Assembly: GCA_964591175.1 (NCBI GenBank)
Contig: CAZQAF010000007.1
Span: 1 to 64,000, forward strand
Length of the DNA stretch: 64,000 bases
Direction of reading: 5' to 3'
Origin: UBA11574 sp964591175
GTDB taxonomy: Bacteria; Desulfobacterota; Desulfobacteria; Desulfobacterales; UBA11574
In this document: in pieces, positions 41,490 to 50,447 of the stretch
Layout of the letters: each line of letters opens with the position of its first letter
Position numbering within the stretch: position 1 is the first letter of the stretch
Notes under the pieces: model-generated
Database searches by the model: none
What the model was told of the DNA's origin: nothing
What the model saw: the letters and a program-made list of their open reading frames with translations, nothing else
Translations under genes and position numbers: made by a program

Positions 41490-44201
41490 ATGCAAAATCA
41501 AGAAGTACGCAGAAAAAGTGCTTGGCGATGGCTCATCGCGGGAGGCGTCCTGATCCTCGTTTTAGCGCTCCTGGTGGCTCTGAGCATTATCTTTGTAGAC
41601 GACTTGGTCGATATTTTCTGGTACCATACCCTGGGTTATGAGCTTTACTTCTGGCAGCGTAAGCTCTACAAATATTTTGTATTTTTGGGTATCTCACTTA
41701 TATTTTTCCTGATTTTCTTTATCAATTTTTGGCTTGCCTCACGATTCCTGAAAAAAGCACTCCAAGAGGTCAAAGAGGTGGAAGGTAAAGCCTATCGCAC
41801 AATTTACAAGGCTTTTCAGTCCGTATCTATGATGTTTTATTTGCCCCTCTCCATAGGCCTGAGCTTTCCGATCGCCTTGCCGCTTTACCGCAATTGGGAA
41901 CATTTTCTCTTTGAGGTCTTCGGCGTGCCTACGGGTATTTTGGACACTTATTACCGCGTGGACGCCTCGTACTACATATTTAAATATCCCATCTATATCC
42001 TCATTGAAGAACGGCTGCTTATTGCGTTCCTTATTCTTTTGATCGGATTGTTCGGTCTTTACATGGTAAAGAACGTTTTACGGAGTCACCATGCACTTCA
42101 CTTTACTCGCAGCGCAAAATGGCATTTAAGCATTCTGGTTCTGATCGTTTTTAGCATCGAAATTTGGAATTTCATGCTCCAGCGCTATGGATTGCTTTTT
42201 GATACGAGTCATGAACCGCTTTTTTACGGACCCGGCTATGTGCAGATGAATGTGATCCTGCCCTTCATATGGGGTGCGATGGTGTTGCTGGCTGCGATGG
42301 CGGTCACGTTGATCGTGGCCATTCAGTTTAGAAAGGGTTATAAGCTGCTAGTCGCATGGAGCGTCCTCTTGGCCATGGTGCTGACGGTACGCTATACAAC
42401 CTATCTGCCGCAATTGATCCAAACCTACATTGTCAAACCCAATGAGGTCAACAAAGAGAAACCCTACATCGCTAAAAATGTTCAAGCGACGCTGGATGCT
42501 TACAAGCTGACCCAGGTGGATATTCGCGATTATTCATATCGACGCTTTCCATTGGGCTATAACGTTAGCCAAGTCAAAAACGACTTGCGCAATATTCCCG
42601 TTTGGGACGCAGACACTTTGGATTCGGTTTTTAAGCAGCTTCAGGAACTGCGAACATATTATACATTCCCGTTTGTCAACGTGGGACGCTATACGGTGGT
42701 GAACAACTATCAGCAGGTGTTTCTCTCAGCGCGCGAGATCAATTACAATAATTTGCCTCTCGGCGCGAAAAACTGGATCAATGAGCATTTGACTTACACA
42801 CACGGTTTCGGCGTCGTTATGACACCCGCCAGTCAATCCGCTGGCGATACCATGACGTGGTTTCTCAACGACATTCCTGCCGTATCCAATCACGGACTGA
42901 ACATCAAAGAGCAAAGGATCTACTTTGGCCTAAAAAAATATCCATATGCCATCGTTCCCAACAAAGCCGGAGAAATGGATTATCCCAAAGGCAACAGTAA
43001 TGTGATGGCTGATTACACCGGTGAAGGAGGCGTGCCCATCGGTTCGCTTTTCAAACAATTTTTGCTCGCTTACTACTTTAGGGACAAGAATATATTTTTT
43101 ATGACCAAATACAAATCGGACAGTAAAATTCTCATACGGCGCAACATTATAGACCGCATCAAATACTTGGTGCCGTTTCTCAAGCTGGATCAGACGCCTT
43201 ATGTGGCGGTGACGCCCAAAGGGATTTACTGGATCGTCGATGCGTTCACGACATCGCCGTGGTACCCGGCATCTCAAACTTATGCATTAAACGATGGTCC
43301 GATAAACTATATTCGTAATTCCGTAAAAATTGTGGTCGACGCTTTTAACGGCACCGTCAATTTTTACATCTATGATAAACAAGATCCCATCATTCAGACT
43401 TACAAGCGTATCTATCCGGGACTTTTTAAAGAAAAAGAGCAAATGCCGGCCGACCTCAGGCCTCATGTGCGCTACCCAAAAGATATGTTCGATATCCAAA
43501 TGGCCATTTATGCCAAGTACCATCAAACCGATCCCCAGGTCTTTTTCCAGCAGGAAGATATCTGGAACTATGCGGAAACCATGGATGCCAAAAATGCCGT
43601 GCCAATCAAACCCTATTATCTGACCCTGGACTTGATCGACCCCGGGCAGCTCGATTTTTTGCTGCTGCTGCCCATGTTTCCCAAAGGCCGGGATAATTTG
43701 AGGGCATTGGCCATTGCGGGGTGCGACGGTGACAATTACGGCAAAATCATCCTGTATAATTTCCCCAAAGGCGAATTGGTCTTCGGGCCTGACCAAATCA
43801 ATGCCTTGATCCACCAGGATCCGGATATCGCCCAGCAATTCACACTCTGGGATCAGGCCGGATCGTCGGTCGTGAGGGGCAAGATGATCATCCTCCCCAT
43901 AAAAAAGAGCATTCTTTTCATTCAACCGGTCTATCTTAAATCCACGTCGCGGGTCAAGATACCGGAGCTTCAGCGCATTATCATGAGCGAAGGCCAAATC
44001 GCAGTGATGGAGACGTCTCTTGAAAAAGCTTACATCGCCCTCCAAAATCGTGTGGCTGAGCAATTGAAAGGGTTGGAACAGCGCTACCCCCAAGTAACCG
44101 AAGGAACGAACCAAACAGCTCCGAAGCCGCCGCCTGAAAAACGTAAGCCGTCCAATGCGTCTCCGAAAGACCACCTGCCGCAACCCGGACATGGTCAATA
44201 A
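41490..44201 (+). CDS. UPF0182 family membrane protein
   Basis: A 903-residue protein of a conserved family without known function. About seven hydrophobic segments fill the first 320 residues (for example LIAGGVLILVLALLVALSII). A large extracytoplasmic part follows, with family landmarks PYIAKNVQATLDAYKL, VWDADTLDSVFKQLQELRTYY, VGRYTVVNNYQQVFLSAREIN and YPKDMFDIQMAIYAKYH. The C-terminus is Pro/Lys-rich (KPPPEKRKPSNASPK). It is transcribed alone and converges with the unknown gene at 44255. The start at 41490 lacks a strong Shine-Dalgarno. Confidence 0.92.
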   Translation: MQNQEVRRKSAWRWLIAGGVLILVLALLVALSIIFVDDLVDIFWYHTLGYELYFWQRKLYKYFVFLGISLIFFLIFFINFWLASRFLKKALQEVKEVEGKAYRTIYKAFQSVSMMFYLPLSIGLSFPIALPLYRNWEHFLFEVFGVPTGILDTYYRVDASYYIFKYPIYILIEERLLIAFLILLIGLFGLYMVKNVLRSHHALHFTRSAKWHLSILVLIVFSIEIWNFMLQRYGLLFDTSHEPLFYGPGYVQMNVILPFIWGAMVLLAAMAVTLIVAIQFRKGYKLLVAWSVLLAMVLTVRYTTYLPQLIQTYIVKPNEVNKEKPYIAKNVQATLDAYKLTQVDIRDYSYRRFPLGYNVSQVKNDLRNIPVWDADTLDSVFKQLQELRTYYTFPFVNVGRYTVVNNYQQVFLSAREINYNNLPLGAKNWINEHLTYTHGFGVVMTPASQSAGDTMTWFLNDIPAVSNHGLNIKEQRIYFGLKKYPYAIVPNKAGEMDYPKGNSNVMADYTGEGGVPIGSLFKQFLLAYYFRDKNIFFMTKYKSDSKILIRRNIIDRIKYLVPFLKLDQTPYVAVTPKGIYWIVDAFTTSPWYPASQTYALNDGPINYIRNSVKIVVDAFNGTVNFYIYDKQDPIIQTYKRIYPGLFKEKEQMPADLRPHVRYPKDMFDIQMAIYAKYHQTDPQVFFQQEDIWNYAETMDAKNAVPIKPYYLTLDLIDPGQLDFLLLLPMFPKGRDNLRALAIAGCDGDNYGKIILYNFPKGELVFGPDQINALIHQDPDIAQQFTLWDQAGSSVVRGKMIILPIKKSILFIQPVYLKSTSRVKIPELQRIIMSEGQIAVMETSLEKAYIALQNRVAEQLKGLEQRYPQVTEGTNQTAPKPPPEKRKPSNASPKDHLPQPGHGQ

Positions 44202-44254
44202 AAACAGCCCGGTTTGAACAATCCATCCAAACCACAACGTTGTCGTCTGTTCGG

Positions 44255-45250
44255 TTATCTCCCTTCGACCAGTCCAATGAGGGTGTTTTTAAAGGGGGGG
44301 CTCGTTCTTATCGAATCGTCATGGAGCGCATGGGTCTCGACAAATCCGGAAAAACATTCACGGGGTGTTTTTTCAGGAACCCTGTAAAGGGTTAGAGAAA
44401 TATTTGTTTTGGGTCCGGAAGCTTCAGGGAAGGGGGGCATATCATCTGTACCGTCGGGCCGGGAACGGGCGGCCAGCATTTCAAGAGATCCCATGAATTC
44501 ACGCCGCCAGCTTACCCAGGTATTATCTTTTTCGTCACCCGTAACGAGGGCATCGAACCGGTGGATCCGGTTTATTTCAGGCAAGATGTCGACCATATGC
44601 TCAACAACGGCGCGGCTGGTGGTGATAAACAGGCCGAAATCCCGGGGGTCTTTCAATATTAAAGATGCCCAGGCCGCTAATCGCTCTTCCGTCATGTAGC
44701 GGCCCGGATCTTTAATTTCAACTGCCCTGTGCGTCAGGGTCCGGGATTGAATATCGTCTTCTTCTCCTTTGAGATCTTTTAAGAAATTTGTTTCCATGGC
44801 GTCGATATCCATCAGATCCCGAAACAGTCTTTCATTTTGAAAGTCATATTCCTGGGCCATGTGAAGAAATAGTCCGGCATTGAACAGGGGATCGGGTTTT
44901 TCCTGAGCCGATATCTGCCGGGTGGTTTTTTTGATTTCCGCTCTGATTTGTGAAGACGCGTTTTCGTCAAAATATGGGATGTTATGGGCCATCGTCTTTA
45001 AAAAAGTGACTTCGGTTCCCTGATGGGTATCGATCCAGACCCGGTAGTCGTTATAGATTTTATCGAGCAGCTTACCGTTGATATCCATGGGAATGCGTAT
45101 GTCCAGGATGCCGTCTTTGACAAGGTGTTGCATGTCTTCCGGTACTTTTTCGCCGGAGATCTGATACACCGTAATTTGTCCGAAGCAGGCAGCCAGGGCC
45201 TTTCCTAGGGATTCAGGAATATAGGTAAAGGGGAAGTATATGGGTTTCAT
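44255..45250 (-). CDS. Hypothetical protein, 331 aa, next to the CysK-CysRS fusion
   Basis: I do not recognise a family. The protein is soluble and mostly helical, beginning MKPIYFPFTYIPESLGKALA. It has an acidic middle with NERLFRDLMDIDAMETNFLK and KGEEDD, and a helical part EERLAAWASLILKDPRDFGLF. The C-terminal third includes TWVSWRREFMGSLEMLAA. No transmembrane segment, signal peptide or nucleotide-binding motif is visible. It is the last gene on the minus strand after surE-HD-tmk-cysK/cysS, 89 bp from the fusion gene. Co-occurrence with the fusion in other genomes would be informative. Confidence 0.75.
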   Translation of the reverse strand: MKPIYFPFTYIPESLGKALAACFGQITVYQISGEKVPEDMQHLVKDGILDIRIPMDINGKLLDKIYNDYRVWIDTHQGTEVTFLKTMAHNIPYFDENASSQIRAEIKKTTRQISAQEKPDPLFNAGLFLHMAQEYDFQNERLFRDLMDIDAMETNFLKDLKGEEDDIQSRTLTHRAVEIKDPGRYMTEERLAAWASLILKDPRDFGLFITTSRAVVEHMVDILPEINRIHRFDALVTGDEKDNTWVSWRREFMGSLEMLAARSRPDGTDDMPPFPEASGPKTNISLTLYRVPEKTPRECFSGFVETHALHDDSIRTSPPFKNTLIGLVEGR

Positions 45251-45339
45251 AGTAGTTTTTCCGAGTTTTTAAATTGTTGTACAGTGAATTCCTTATTCGA
45301 ATTTCGGATTTTGTTTGAGCATAACTTTCCGTTCAGACG

Positions 45340-47625
45340 TTAATTCGCTATTTTGGGGTCTTTAAGAATAACCCCCCGTGCCTTGAGCTGATCCCGGATC
45401 CTGTCGGCAAGCGGGTAGTTTTTTTCCAGCCGGGCCTGTTCTCTTTCCTTGATGAGTTGCTTGACCTCTGGGTCATGAACGGCATCTTCAAAATCAAAAA
45501 TCTTAAGAACAACATCCAGATTGCGAAACGCATCTAAAATTTTCAAGGCATCGTCCGGGTCCAATCGTTTTTCAAAAACCAGGATGTTAATCTTTTTGAC
45601 GTTTTTAAATATGGATGCCATGGCCGCCGATATGTTGAGATCATCATCCATGGCACTGACAAATCCCTGCTTAATGTCATACAGTAACTGATCCAGTTCT
45701 GGAAAGGGCGATCCGCCCGGCTTGATGTGAATCAGCGAGTTGATACAGGAATCGAGCCGTTTTAAGGATCGTTTTGCATCTTCGAGCCGGCTTTCAGAGA
45801 ACGTGATGGGTTTTCGGTAATGACCTGAAATCAGCCAGTACCGGATCTCCCTGCCGGTGTATCCCATGTCGGTCAGATCCGACAGGGTTTGCCCGGCGCC
45901 CTGTTCGTCCACCTTTTTGCCGCCGACGAGTACCCGGTCGCAGTGTACCCAGAATCTGGCAAGGGGTTTTCCGGTCACAGCACCGGCGATGGCGATTTCG
46001 TTTTCGTGATGGGGGAAAACCAGCTCACGGCTGCTGGCATGAATATCATAGGTTTCTCCGAGATATTTCATGGCCATGGCCGCGCACTGAATATGCCAGG
46101 AAGGACGCACATTGCCCCACTCGGTTTTGGTGAAGATTCCCCGTTTGAGTTCGGAGAGTTTGGATCGCTTCAGCAACGTAAAATCTCTGGGGTTGTCTTT
46201 TTCATATTCGTCCAAGTCTACGGTAGCCCCCAGCCTGATTTTATTTAGATCGATCCCGGACAGACGGCCGTACTCGGAGAAACGGGAGATATCGAAATAC
46301 AATGACTTCAGTTTTTCATAGGCCATGCCTTTTTTGACCAGTTTTTCCGTTAACGACACCATGTCTTGGACATGTTCGCTGGCCTTGGGATAATTCGTGG
46401 CAGGCTTGATGTTTAGAATTTTAAGATCTTCTTTGAATGACTCGATATGCCGGGCCGTAAATTCGGCCAGTTCCATCCCTGCTGCTTCGGAGCCTTCGAT
46501 GGTTTTGTCGTCCAGATCGGTGATGTTCATAATATGGGTGACGTCATATCCTCTGAACTCGAGATACCGGCACAACAAATCCGAAAAGACAACTCGCCGG
46601 CATTGTCCCAGATGCATTTTAGCATAGGCAGTGGGGCCGCAGGAATACATGGAGACCTTGTCCGGCAAGATCGGTTCAAAGGGCTCTTTGCTCCGGCTCA
46701 TGGTGTTGAAAAATGCCAGGCTGACCTTTTCCTGTACTGCAAAAAGCGTGGTGCTGAGATATCGTTCACCGCCGTCCGGAAAGACGACCACAAGAGTGCC
46801 GTTTTCCATCTCTTTTGCTTTTTTTCGGGCGACCACCATGGCGGCGCCGCTGCTCATTCCCACAAAGATTCCCTCTTCTTTTGCCAGCCGCCGCGTCATT
46901 TCAAAGGCGTCTTCATCGTCGATATTCACGATCTCATCAATAAGTTTTTTATGAAAGATTTCAGGACGATACGCTTCTTTCATGTTTTTCAGACCCTGAA
47001 TTTTATGCCCCAGGTACGGCTCGACCCCGACGATCTTAATCTCGGGATTATATTCTTTCATCCGCCGGGTCAGACCCATCAGCGTGCCGCTGGTCCCCAG
47101 GGTGGCCACGACCATGGTTACCTTTCCGTGGGTTTGCTCCCATATCTCAGGGGCTGTTCCATAATAGTGGGCCTGCCAGTTGGCGGGATTGTTAAATTGG
47201 TCGGCCATAAAATAGGTATCGGGATTTTCACGGGCCAGTCGATACACTTCTTCAATGGCCCCGTCGGTTCCCAGATGTCCGGGGGTCAGTAAAATATCCG
47301 CCCCCCTGGCCTTTAAAATTTTCTGGCGTTCAATGCTGGCGGCTTCGGACATGGTTAGCAGAAGCTTATATCCCTTCACGGCACACACCAGCGCCAGGCC
47401 GATGCCCGTATTGCCGCTGGTGGCTTCGATGACCGTCTTTCCGGGGGTCAGCTCGCCAGCTTTTTCGCCGTTTTCGATCATAGACAACGCGGCCCGGTCC
47501 TTTATGGAGCCTCCCGGGTTAACATATTCCAGCTTTGCGAGTAGGGTGACATTCGGGTTCGGGTTGAGATGCCTGATTTCAACAAGGGGTGTATTGCCGA
47601 TGGCGTCAAGAATAGAATAACTCAT
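45340..47625 (-). CDS. Fusion: cysteine synthase (CysK/CysM) + cysteinyl-tRNA-synthetase-like domain with lost HIGH/KMSKS
   Basis: A 761-residue two-part protein. Residues 1-305 form a PLP cysteine synthase: GNTPLVEI, GGSIKDRAA with the PLP Lys near 42, EATSGNTGIGLAL and TLGTSGTLMG. Residues from about 306 are a full-length CysRS homologue: MYSCGPTAY, NITDLDDKTI, SWHIQCAAMAMKYLGE, FPHHENEIA and a C-terminal LADRIRDQLKARGVIL. The likely zinc ligands (Cys329, Cys514, His539, Glu543) are kept. The class I signatures are not: HIGH reads HLGQ (338-341), and the KMSKS position reads GGKKVDEQGAGQ (568-579). The frame is intact, so this is not a decayed gene. It may not charge tRNA; thiol or persulfide chemistry using cysteine is one possibility. 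Confidence 0.92.
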   Translation of the reverse strand: MSYSILDAIGNTPLVEIRHLNPNPNVTLLAKLEYVNPGGSIKDRAALSMIENGEKAGELTPGKTVIEATSGNTGIGLALVCAVKGYKLLLTMSEAASIERQKILKARGADILLTPGHLGTDGAIEEVYRLARENPDTYFMADQFNNPANWQAHYYGTAPEIWEQTHGKVTMVVATLGTSGTLMGLTRRMKEYNPEIKIVGVEPYLGHKIQGLKNMKEAYRPEIFHKKLIDEIVNIDDEDAFEMTRRLAKEEGIFVGMSSGAAMVVARKKAKEMENGTLVVVFPDGGERYLSTTLFAVQEKVSLAFFNTMSRSKEPFEPILPDKVSMYSCGPTAYAKMHLGQCRRVVFSDLLCRYLEFRGYDVTHIMNITDLDDKTIEGSEAAGMELAEFTARHIESFKEDLKILNIKPATNYPKASEHVQDMVSLTEKLVKKGMAYEKLKSLYFDISRFSEYGRLSGIDLNKIRLGATVDLDEYEKDNPRDFTLLKRSKLSELKRGIFTKTEWGNVRPSWHIQCAAMAMKYLGETYDIHASSRELVFPHHENEIAIAGAVTGKPLARFWVHCDRVLVGGKKVDEQGAGQTLSDLTDMGYTGREIRYWLISGHYRKPITFSESRLEDAKRSLKRLDSCINSLIHIKPGGSPFPELDQLLYDIKQGFVSAMDDDLNISAAMASIFKNVKKINILVFEKRLDPDDALKILDAFRNLDVVLKIFDFEDAVHDPEVKQLIKEREQARLEKNYPLADRIRDQLKARGVILKDPKIAN

Positions 47626-47694
47626 TGTATCGATATTCCGTCGTGATTTTAATTAAAAATGCGCTTTGACGATGCATTACGTGTTCATCAAAAA

Positions 47695-48336
47695 TTAAAA
47701 TAAACCCTTCGTTGCGTCGGACAGGGTCTTGAAAATTTTTTCTCGAACGTCCTTTTCCTTTTCTGAAGCATCGATGATCCGAAAGCGTTCCGGTTCAAGA
47801 CGGGCAATTTCAAGATATCCGTCGCGCACCTTTTGGTGAAATGACAGCGTCTCTTCTTCAAACCGGGTTTCTTCGTTGTTTCGCGCCCCTTTGTTGATCT
47901 GCTTCCAGGCCCGGGCAAGGCCGATCTCAGCAGGAAGATCCAGCAAGATGGTCAGGTCCGGCTTTAAGTTCTCAAGCAAAAGGCGATGTATTTTATCGAT
48001 CAGGTCGATATCGATTCCTCTTGCAAATCCCTGATAGGCCATTGTTGCGTCAAAATAGCGATCACATAAGACGGTTTTCCCCGCGGCCAGAAGGGGGAGA
48101 ATACATTCACGGACATGCTGGGCCCGATCCGCCGTATACAACAAAAGCTCGGTCAGCGGCCCCATGTCTTTACTCAAAGGGTCCAGGAGAATGGCCCGTA
48201 TTTTTTCACCGATTCGCGTGCCCCCAGGCTCCCTGGTGATGACGCACTCATGGCCTTTGTATCGAAGAAATTCCGCCGTGTTTCGGACTTGGGAAGTCTT
48301 GCCCGATCCTTCTATACCTTCAAAAGTGATAAACAT
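47695..48336 (-). CDS. tmk: Thymidylate kinase
   Basis: Phosphorylates dTMP to dTDP. The 213-residue protein has the P-loop FEGIEGSGKTSQ at the N-terminus, the DR(Y/F) motif in CDRYFDATMAYQGFARG, TREPGGTRIGEKIR for dTMP binding, and a LID region with EEETLSFHQKVRDGY. All are normal for Tmk. It starts 2 bp downstream of the HD-domain gene and precedes the CysK-CysRS fusion by 69 bp. Confidence 0.97.
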   Translation of the reverse strand: MFITFEGIEGSGKTSQVRNTAEFLRYKGHECVITREPGGTRIGEKIRAILLDPLSKDMGPLTELLLYTADRAQHVRECILPLLAAGKTVLCDRYFDATMAYQGFARGIDIDLIDKIHRLLLENLKPDLTILLDLPAEIGLARAWKQINKGARNNEETRFEEETLSFHQKVRDGYLEIARLEPERFRIIDASEKEKDVREKIFKTLSDATKGLF

Positions 48337-48338
48337 AA

Positions 48339-49292
48339 TCAGACACTTTTTTTCCCTTTATAAAAATGGCGTTCCAAAATTCGGTGATAGGAGGTCCAGG
48401 TTTCATCGGCATCCTCGGCAGCCATGAAATCCCGGATGCCGTTGACCTTGGAATCGATTTCATCGATATAATTCAGCAAAACCGCCTCGATGATTTTGGG
48501 CGGTTCCGGTGAACCGAACTCCCGGGCACCGTGGTGGCTGACGATCATATGCTTGAGCAGCAGCGCCTGGTCTTCGGGGAATTGTTCGATTTTCGAAAGT
48601 TTTTCATCCACCATTTTCAATCCAATCACAATATGATTCAGCAGTCGGCCTTTATCGGAATAGTCTATCCTGAACTGATACTCGAATTCATCGATTTTTC
48701 CGATATCGTGAAATATTGCGCCGACAAGCAGAAGATCCCGATCAACACCGCTGTAATGTCCTGCGATTTTATCCGCCAGGCTCACCATTGAAACGGTGTG
48801 CTCCAGCAAGCCGCCGATATAGGCATGGTGCATTTTTTTCGCCGCAGGCGCGGTTTTGAATTTGCGCACAAACGCCTCGTCCTTCCAGAAAGCTTCCACA
48901 AGTCTTTTGAGATATTCGGTTTTGATGGAATCCGTGATTTTTGAAAGCCGGTCGAACATGCCTTCGATGTCCCGGGAGGTTTGCGGCAGAAAATCGCTGG
49001 GATCCACACGGTCGGCGGGAATGGGTGCCATTTTTTTAATCACTACCTGCAACGCCCCTCTGTATTCCCCGACACCGCCGACGACATGCACAAAATCTCC
49101 GGATGTAATACCGGCGGTTATTCGGTCCACCTTGTCCCACACGACGCCTTTAATCATTCCGGTCTTATCGGAAAGGGTGATATTTAAAAAATTATTCCCA
49201 TCCCTTTTTTGGGACAGAACCTTTTCGGATAAAACAAAGATGTCGTCAACCACGTCTCCGGCTTGGATGTCGGTGATGAAACGCTTTTTCAT
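48339..49292 (-). CDS. OB-fold/HD-domain protein, YhaM-like 3'-5' exoribonuclease
   Basis: The 317-residue protein has an N-terminal OB fold (residues about 1-95: FLNITLSDKTGMIKGVVWDK and GDFVHVVGGVGEYRGALQV) and a C-terminal HD metal-dependent phosphohydrolase domain: GGLLEHTVSMVSLA and GAIFHDIGKIDEF, with the HD pair in AIFHDIGK. This OB plus HD plan is that of YhaM/CBF1, a 3'-5' exonuclease acting on RNA and single-stranded DNA. It follows surE by 16 bp and tmk follows after 2 bp, so it is part of the minus-strand operon. Confidence 0.9.
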   Translation of the reverse strand: MKKRFITDIQAGDVVDDIFVLSEKVLSQKRDGNNFLNITLSDKTGMIKGVVWDKVDRITAGITSGDFVHVVGGVGEYRGALQVVIKKMAPIPADRVDPSDFLPQTSRDIEGMFDRLSKITDSIKTEYLKRLVEAFWKDEAFVRKFKTAPAAKKMHHAYIGGLLEHTVSMVSLADKIAGHYSGVDRDLLLVGAIFHDIGKIDEFEYQFRIDYSDKGRLLNHIVIGLKMVDEKLSKIEQFPEDQALLLKHMIVSHHGAREFGSPEPPKIIEAVLLNYIDEIDSKVNGIRDFMAAEDADETWTSYHRILERHFYKGKKSV

Positions 49293-49308
49293 ACGGTGTT
49301 ACCCTTTT

Positions 49309-50073
49309 TTAAGAAGATATTTCCAAGTCCCACTGTCGTAACTTCTCCAGCATGCGGTAATCCGTGGCATCGCATTGAATCGGCGTAATGGAAATAAAAT
49401 TATCATTCAGTGCGGCACCGTCGCTTTCAGGCGTATTGAAAGCTGTTCCGGCATCGGCGCCGTGCCAGTAATAGATGCGGTTGCGGGGATCGATCCGTTT
49501 GTCCACATATTCGTTATACAAAGACGTCTCCTGCCTGCTGATGCGAACACCTGCGATCCGGGTTTCAGGAATATCCGGTATGTTGACGTTTAGAAAAGTC
49601 CCAACGGGCAGTCCTTTTTCATATACGTTGTCGGCCAATTTTGCGGTGAACCTCGCGGCATAATCATACCCCGATATTTTTTGTCCCGCGATAGAGACGG
49701 AAATGGCCGGAACTTTGTATAACGCGGCCTCTTTGGCGGCGGCGACGGTACCGGAATAATTGATGTTGACCCCGATGTTTGCACCCGGATTGATTCCGGA
49801 GATCACCATGTCCGGTTTGACATCGAGGATCTCCATGAGACCGATCTTGATGCAGTCCACCGGTGTTCCGTTTACAGCATATCCCCGACAGCCGTTATTG
49901 ACTTTGATTCGTGTGGTGCGCAGCGGTTGATGGAGGGTAATCCCGTGCCCTACGGCGCTTCTTTCCCGATCCGGCGCAATAACGGTGACCGAATGACGGT
50001 CTGAAAGGGTCTCATACAGGGCCCAAAGTCCTTTGGCATAAATGCCGTCATCGTTGGTTAAAAAAATATTCAT
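49309..50073 (-). CDS. surE: 5'/3'-nucleotidase SurE
   Basis: Metal-dependent nucleotidase and exopolyphosphatase linked to stationary-phase survival. The 254 residues include LTNDDGIYAKGLWALYE with the metal-binding DD pair, VIAPDRERSAVGHGITLHQPL, NGTPVDCIKIGL and SGINPGANIGVNINYSGTVAAA, all family signatures. The length is normal. It is the first gene of the minus-strand operon surE-HD-tmk-cysK/cysS-unknown. It is divergent from lptD. Confidence 0.97.
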   Translation of the reverse strand: MNIFLTNDDGIYAKGLWALYETLSDRHSVTVIAPDRERSAVGHGITLHQPLRTTRIKVNNGCRGYAVNGTPVDCIKIGLMEILDVKPDMVISGINPGANIGVNINYSGTVAAAKEAALYKVPAISVSIAGQKISGYDYAARFTAKLADNVYEKGLPVGTFLNVNIPDIPETRIAGVRISRQETSLYNEYVDKRIDPRNRIYYWHGADAGTAFNTPESDGAALNDNFISITPIQCDATDYRMLEKLRQWDLEISS

Positions 50074-50447
50074 ATTCTGTTTTGAAGTTCGAATTTATTG
50101 ACAATCACAAATTAACATTCTTCAATAAAAGATAAAAACATCCTTGGACTTTAAAACTACATCTTGACTTTTTTCATCAAAAAAGCATTTATACTTGATA
50201 TTTTATGATGATTCAAGATGTTATTGAAATGGATCAGGCGTCGGCCTGAATTTTTCCCGCCGAAGCGGATGCAGGGGATCGGAATCTTTTAATAATGGGT
50301 CATTTGCAAAATTCTCGAAGTTTGCTGCTCAGGGTATTTCGCCATTATAAGAAAAATCTTTCCTGCTTTGGTTGCTTATCATGTTCGTGGGCCGTCATTT
50401 TTTGCCCCTTTTCCCTGTCGGAATTTATATATCGCACGAAAAGCCGT
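50074..50447. other. Divergent promoter interval between surE and lptD
   Basis: No convincing gene in this 374-bp interval. An upstream extension of the lptD frame (from 50295) is open but encodes a Cys- and Phe-rich stretch without family character. A TTGACT near 50165 followed by TATACT is promoter-like, but the spacing (about 20 bp) is long. The AT-rich part around 50100-50215 should hold both promoters. Confidence 0.4.

Noticed and set aside
46447..47292. Long plus-strand ORF (281 aa)
   Set aside because: It is antisense to the well-supported CysK-CysRS fusion and has low-complexity, His/Gly-rich composition typical of shadow frames.
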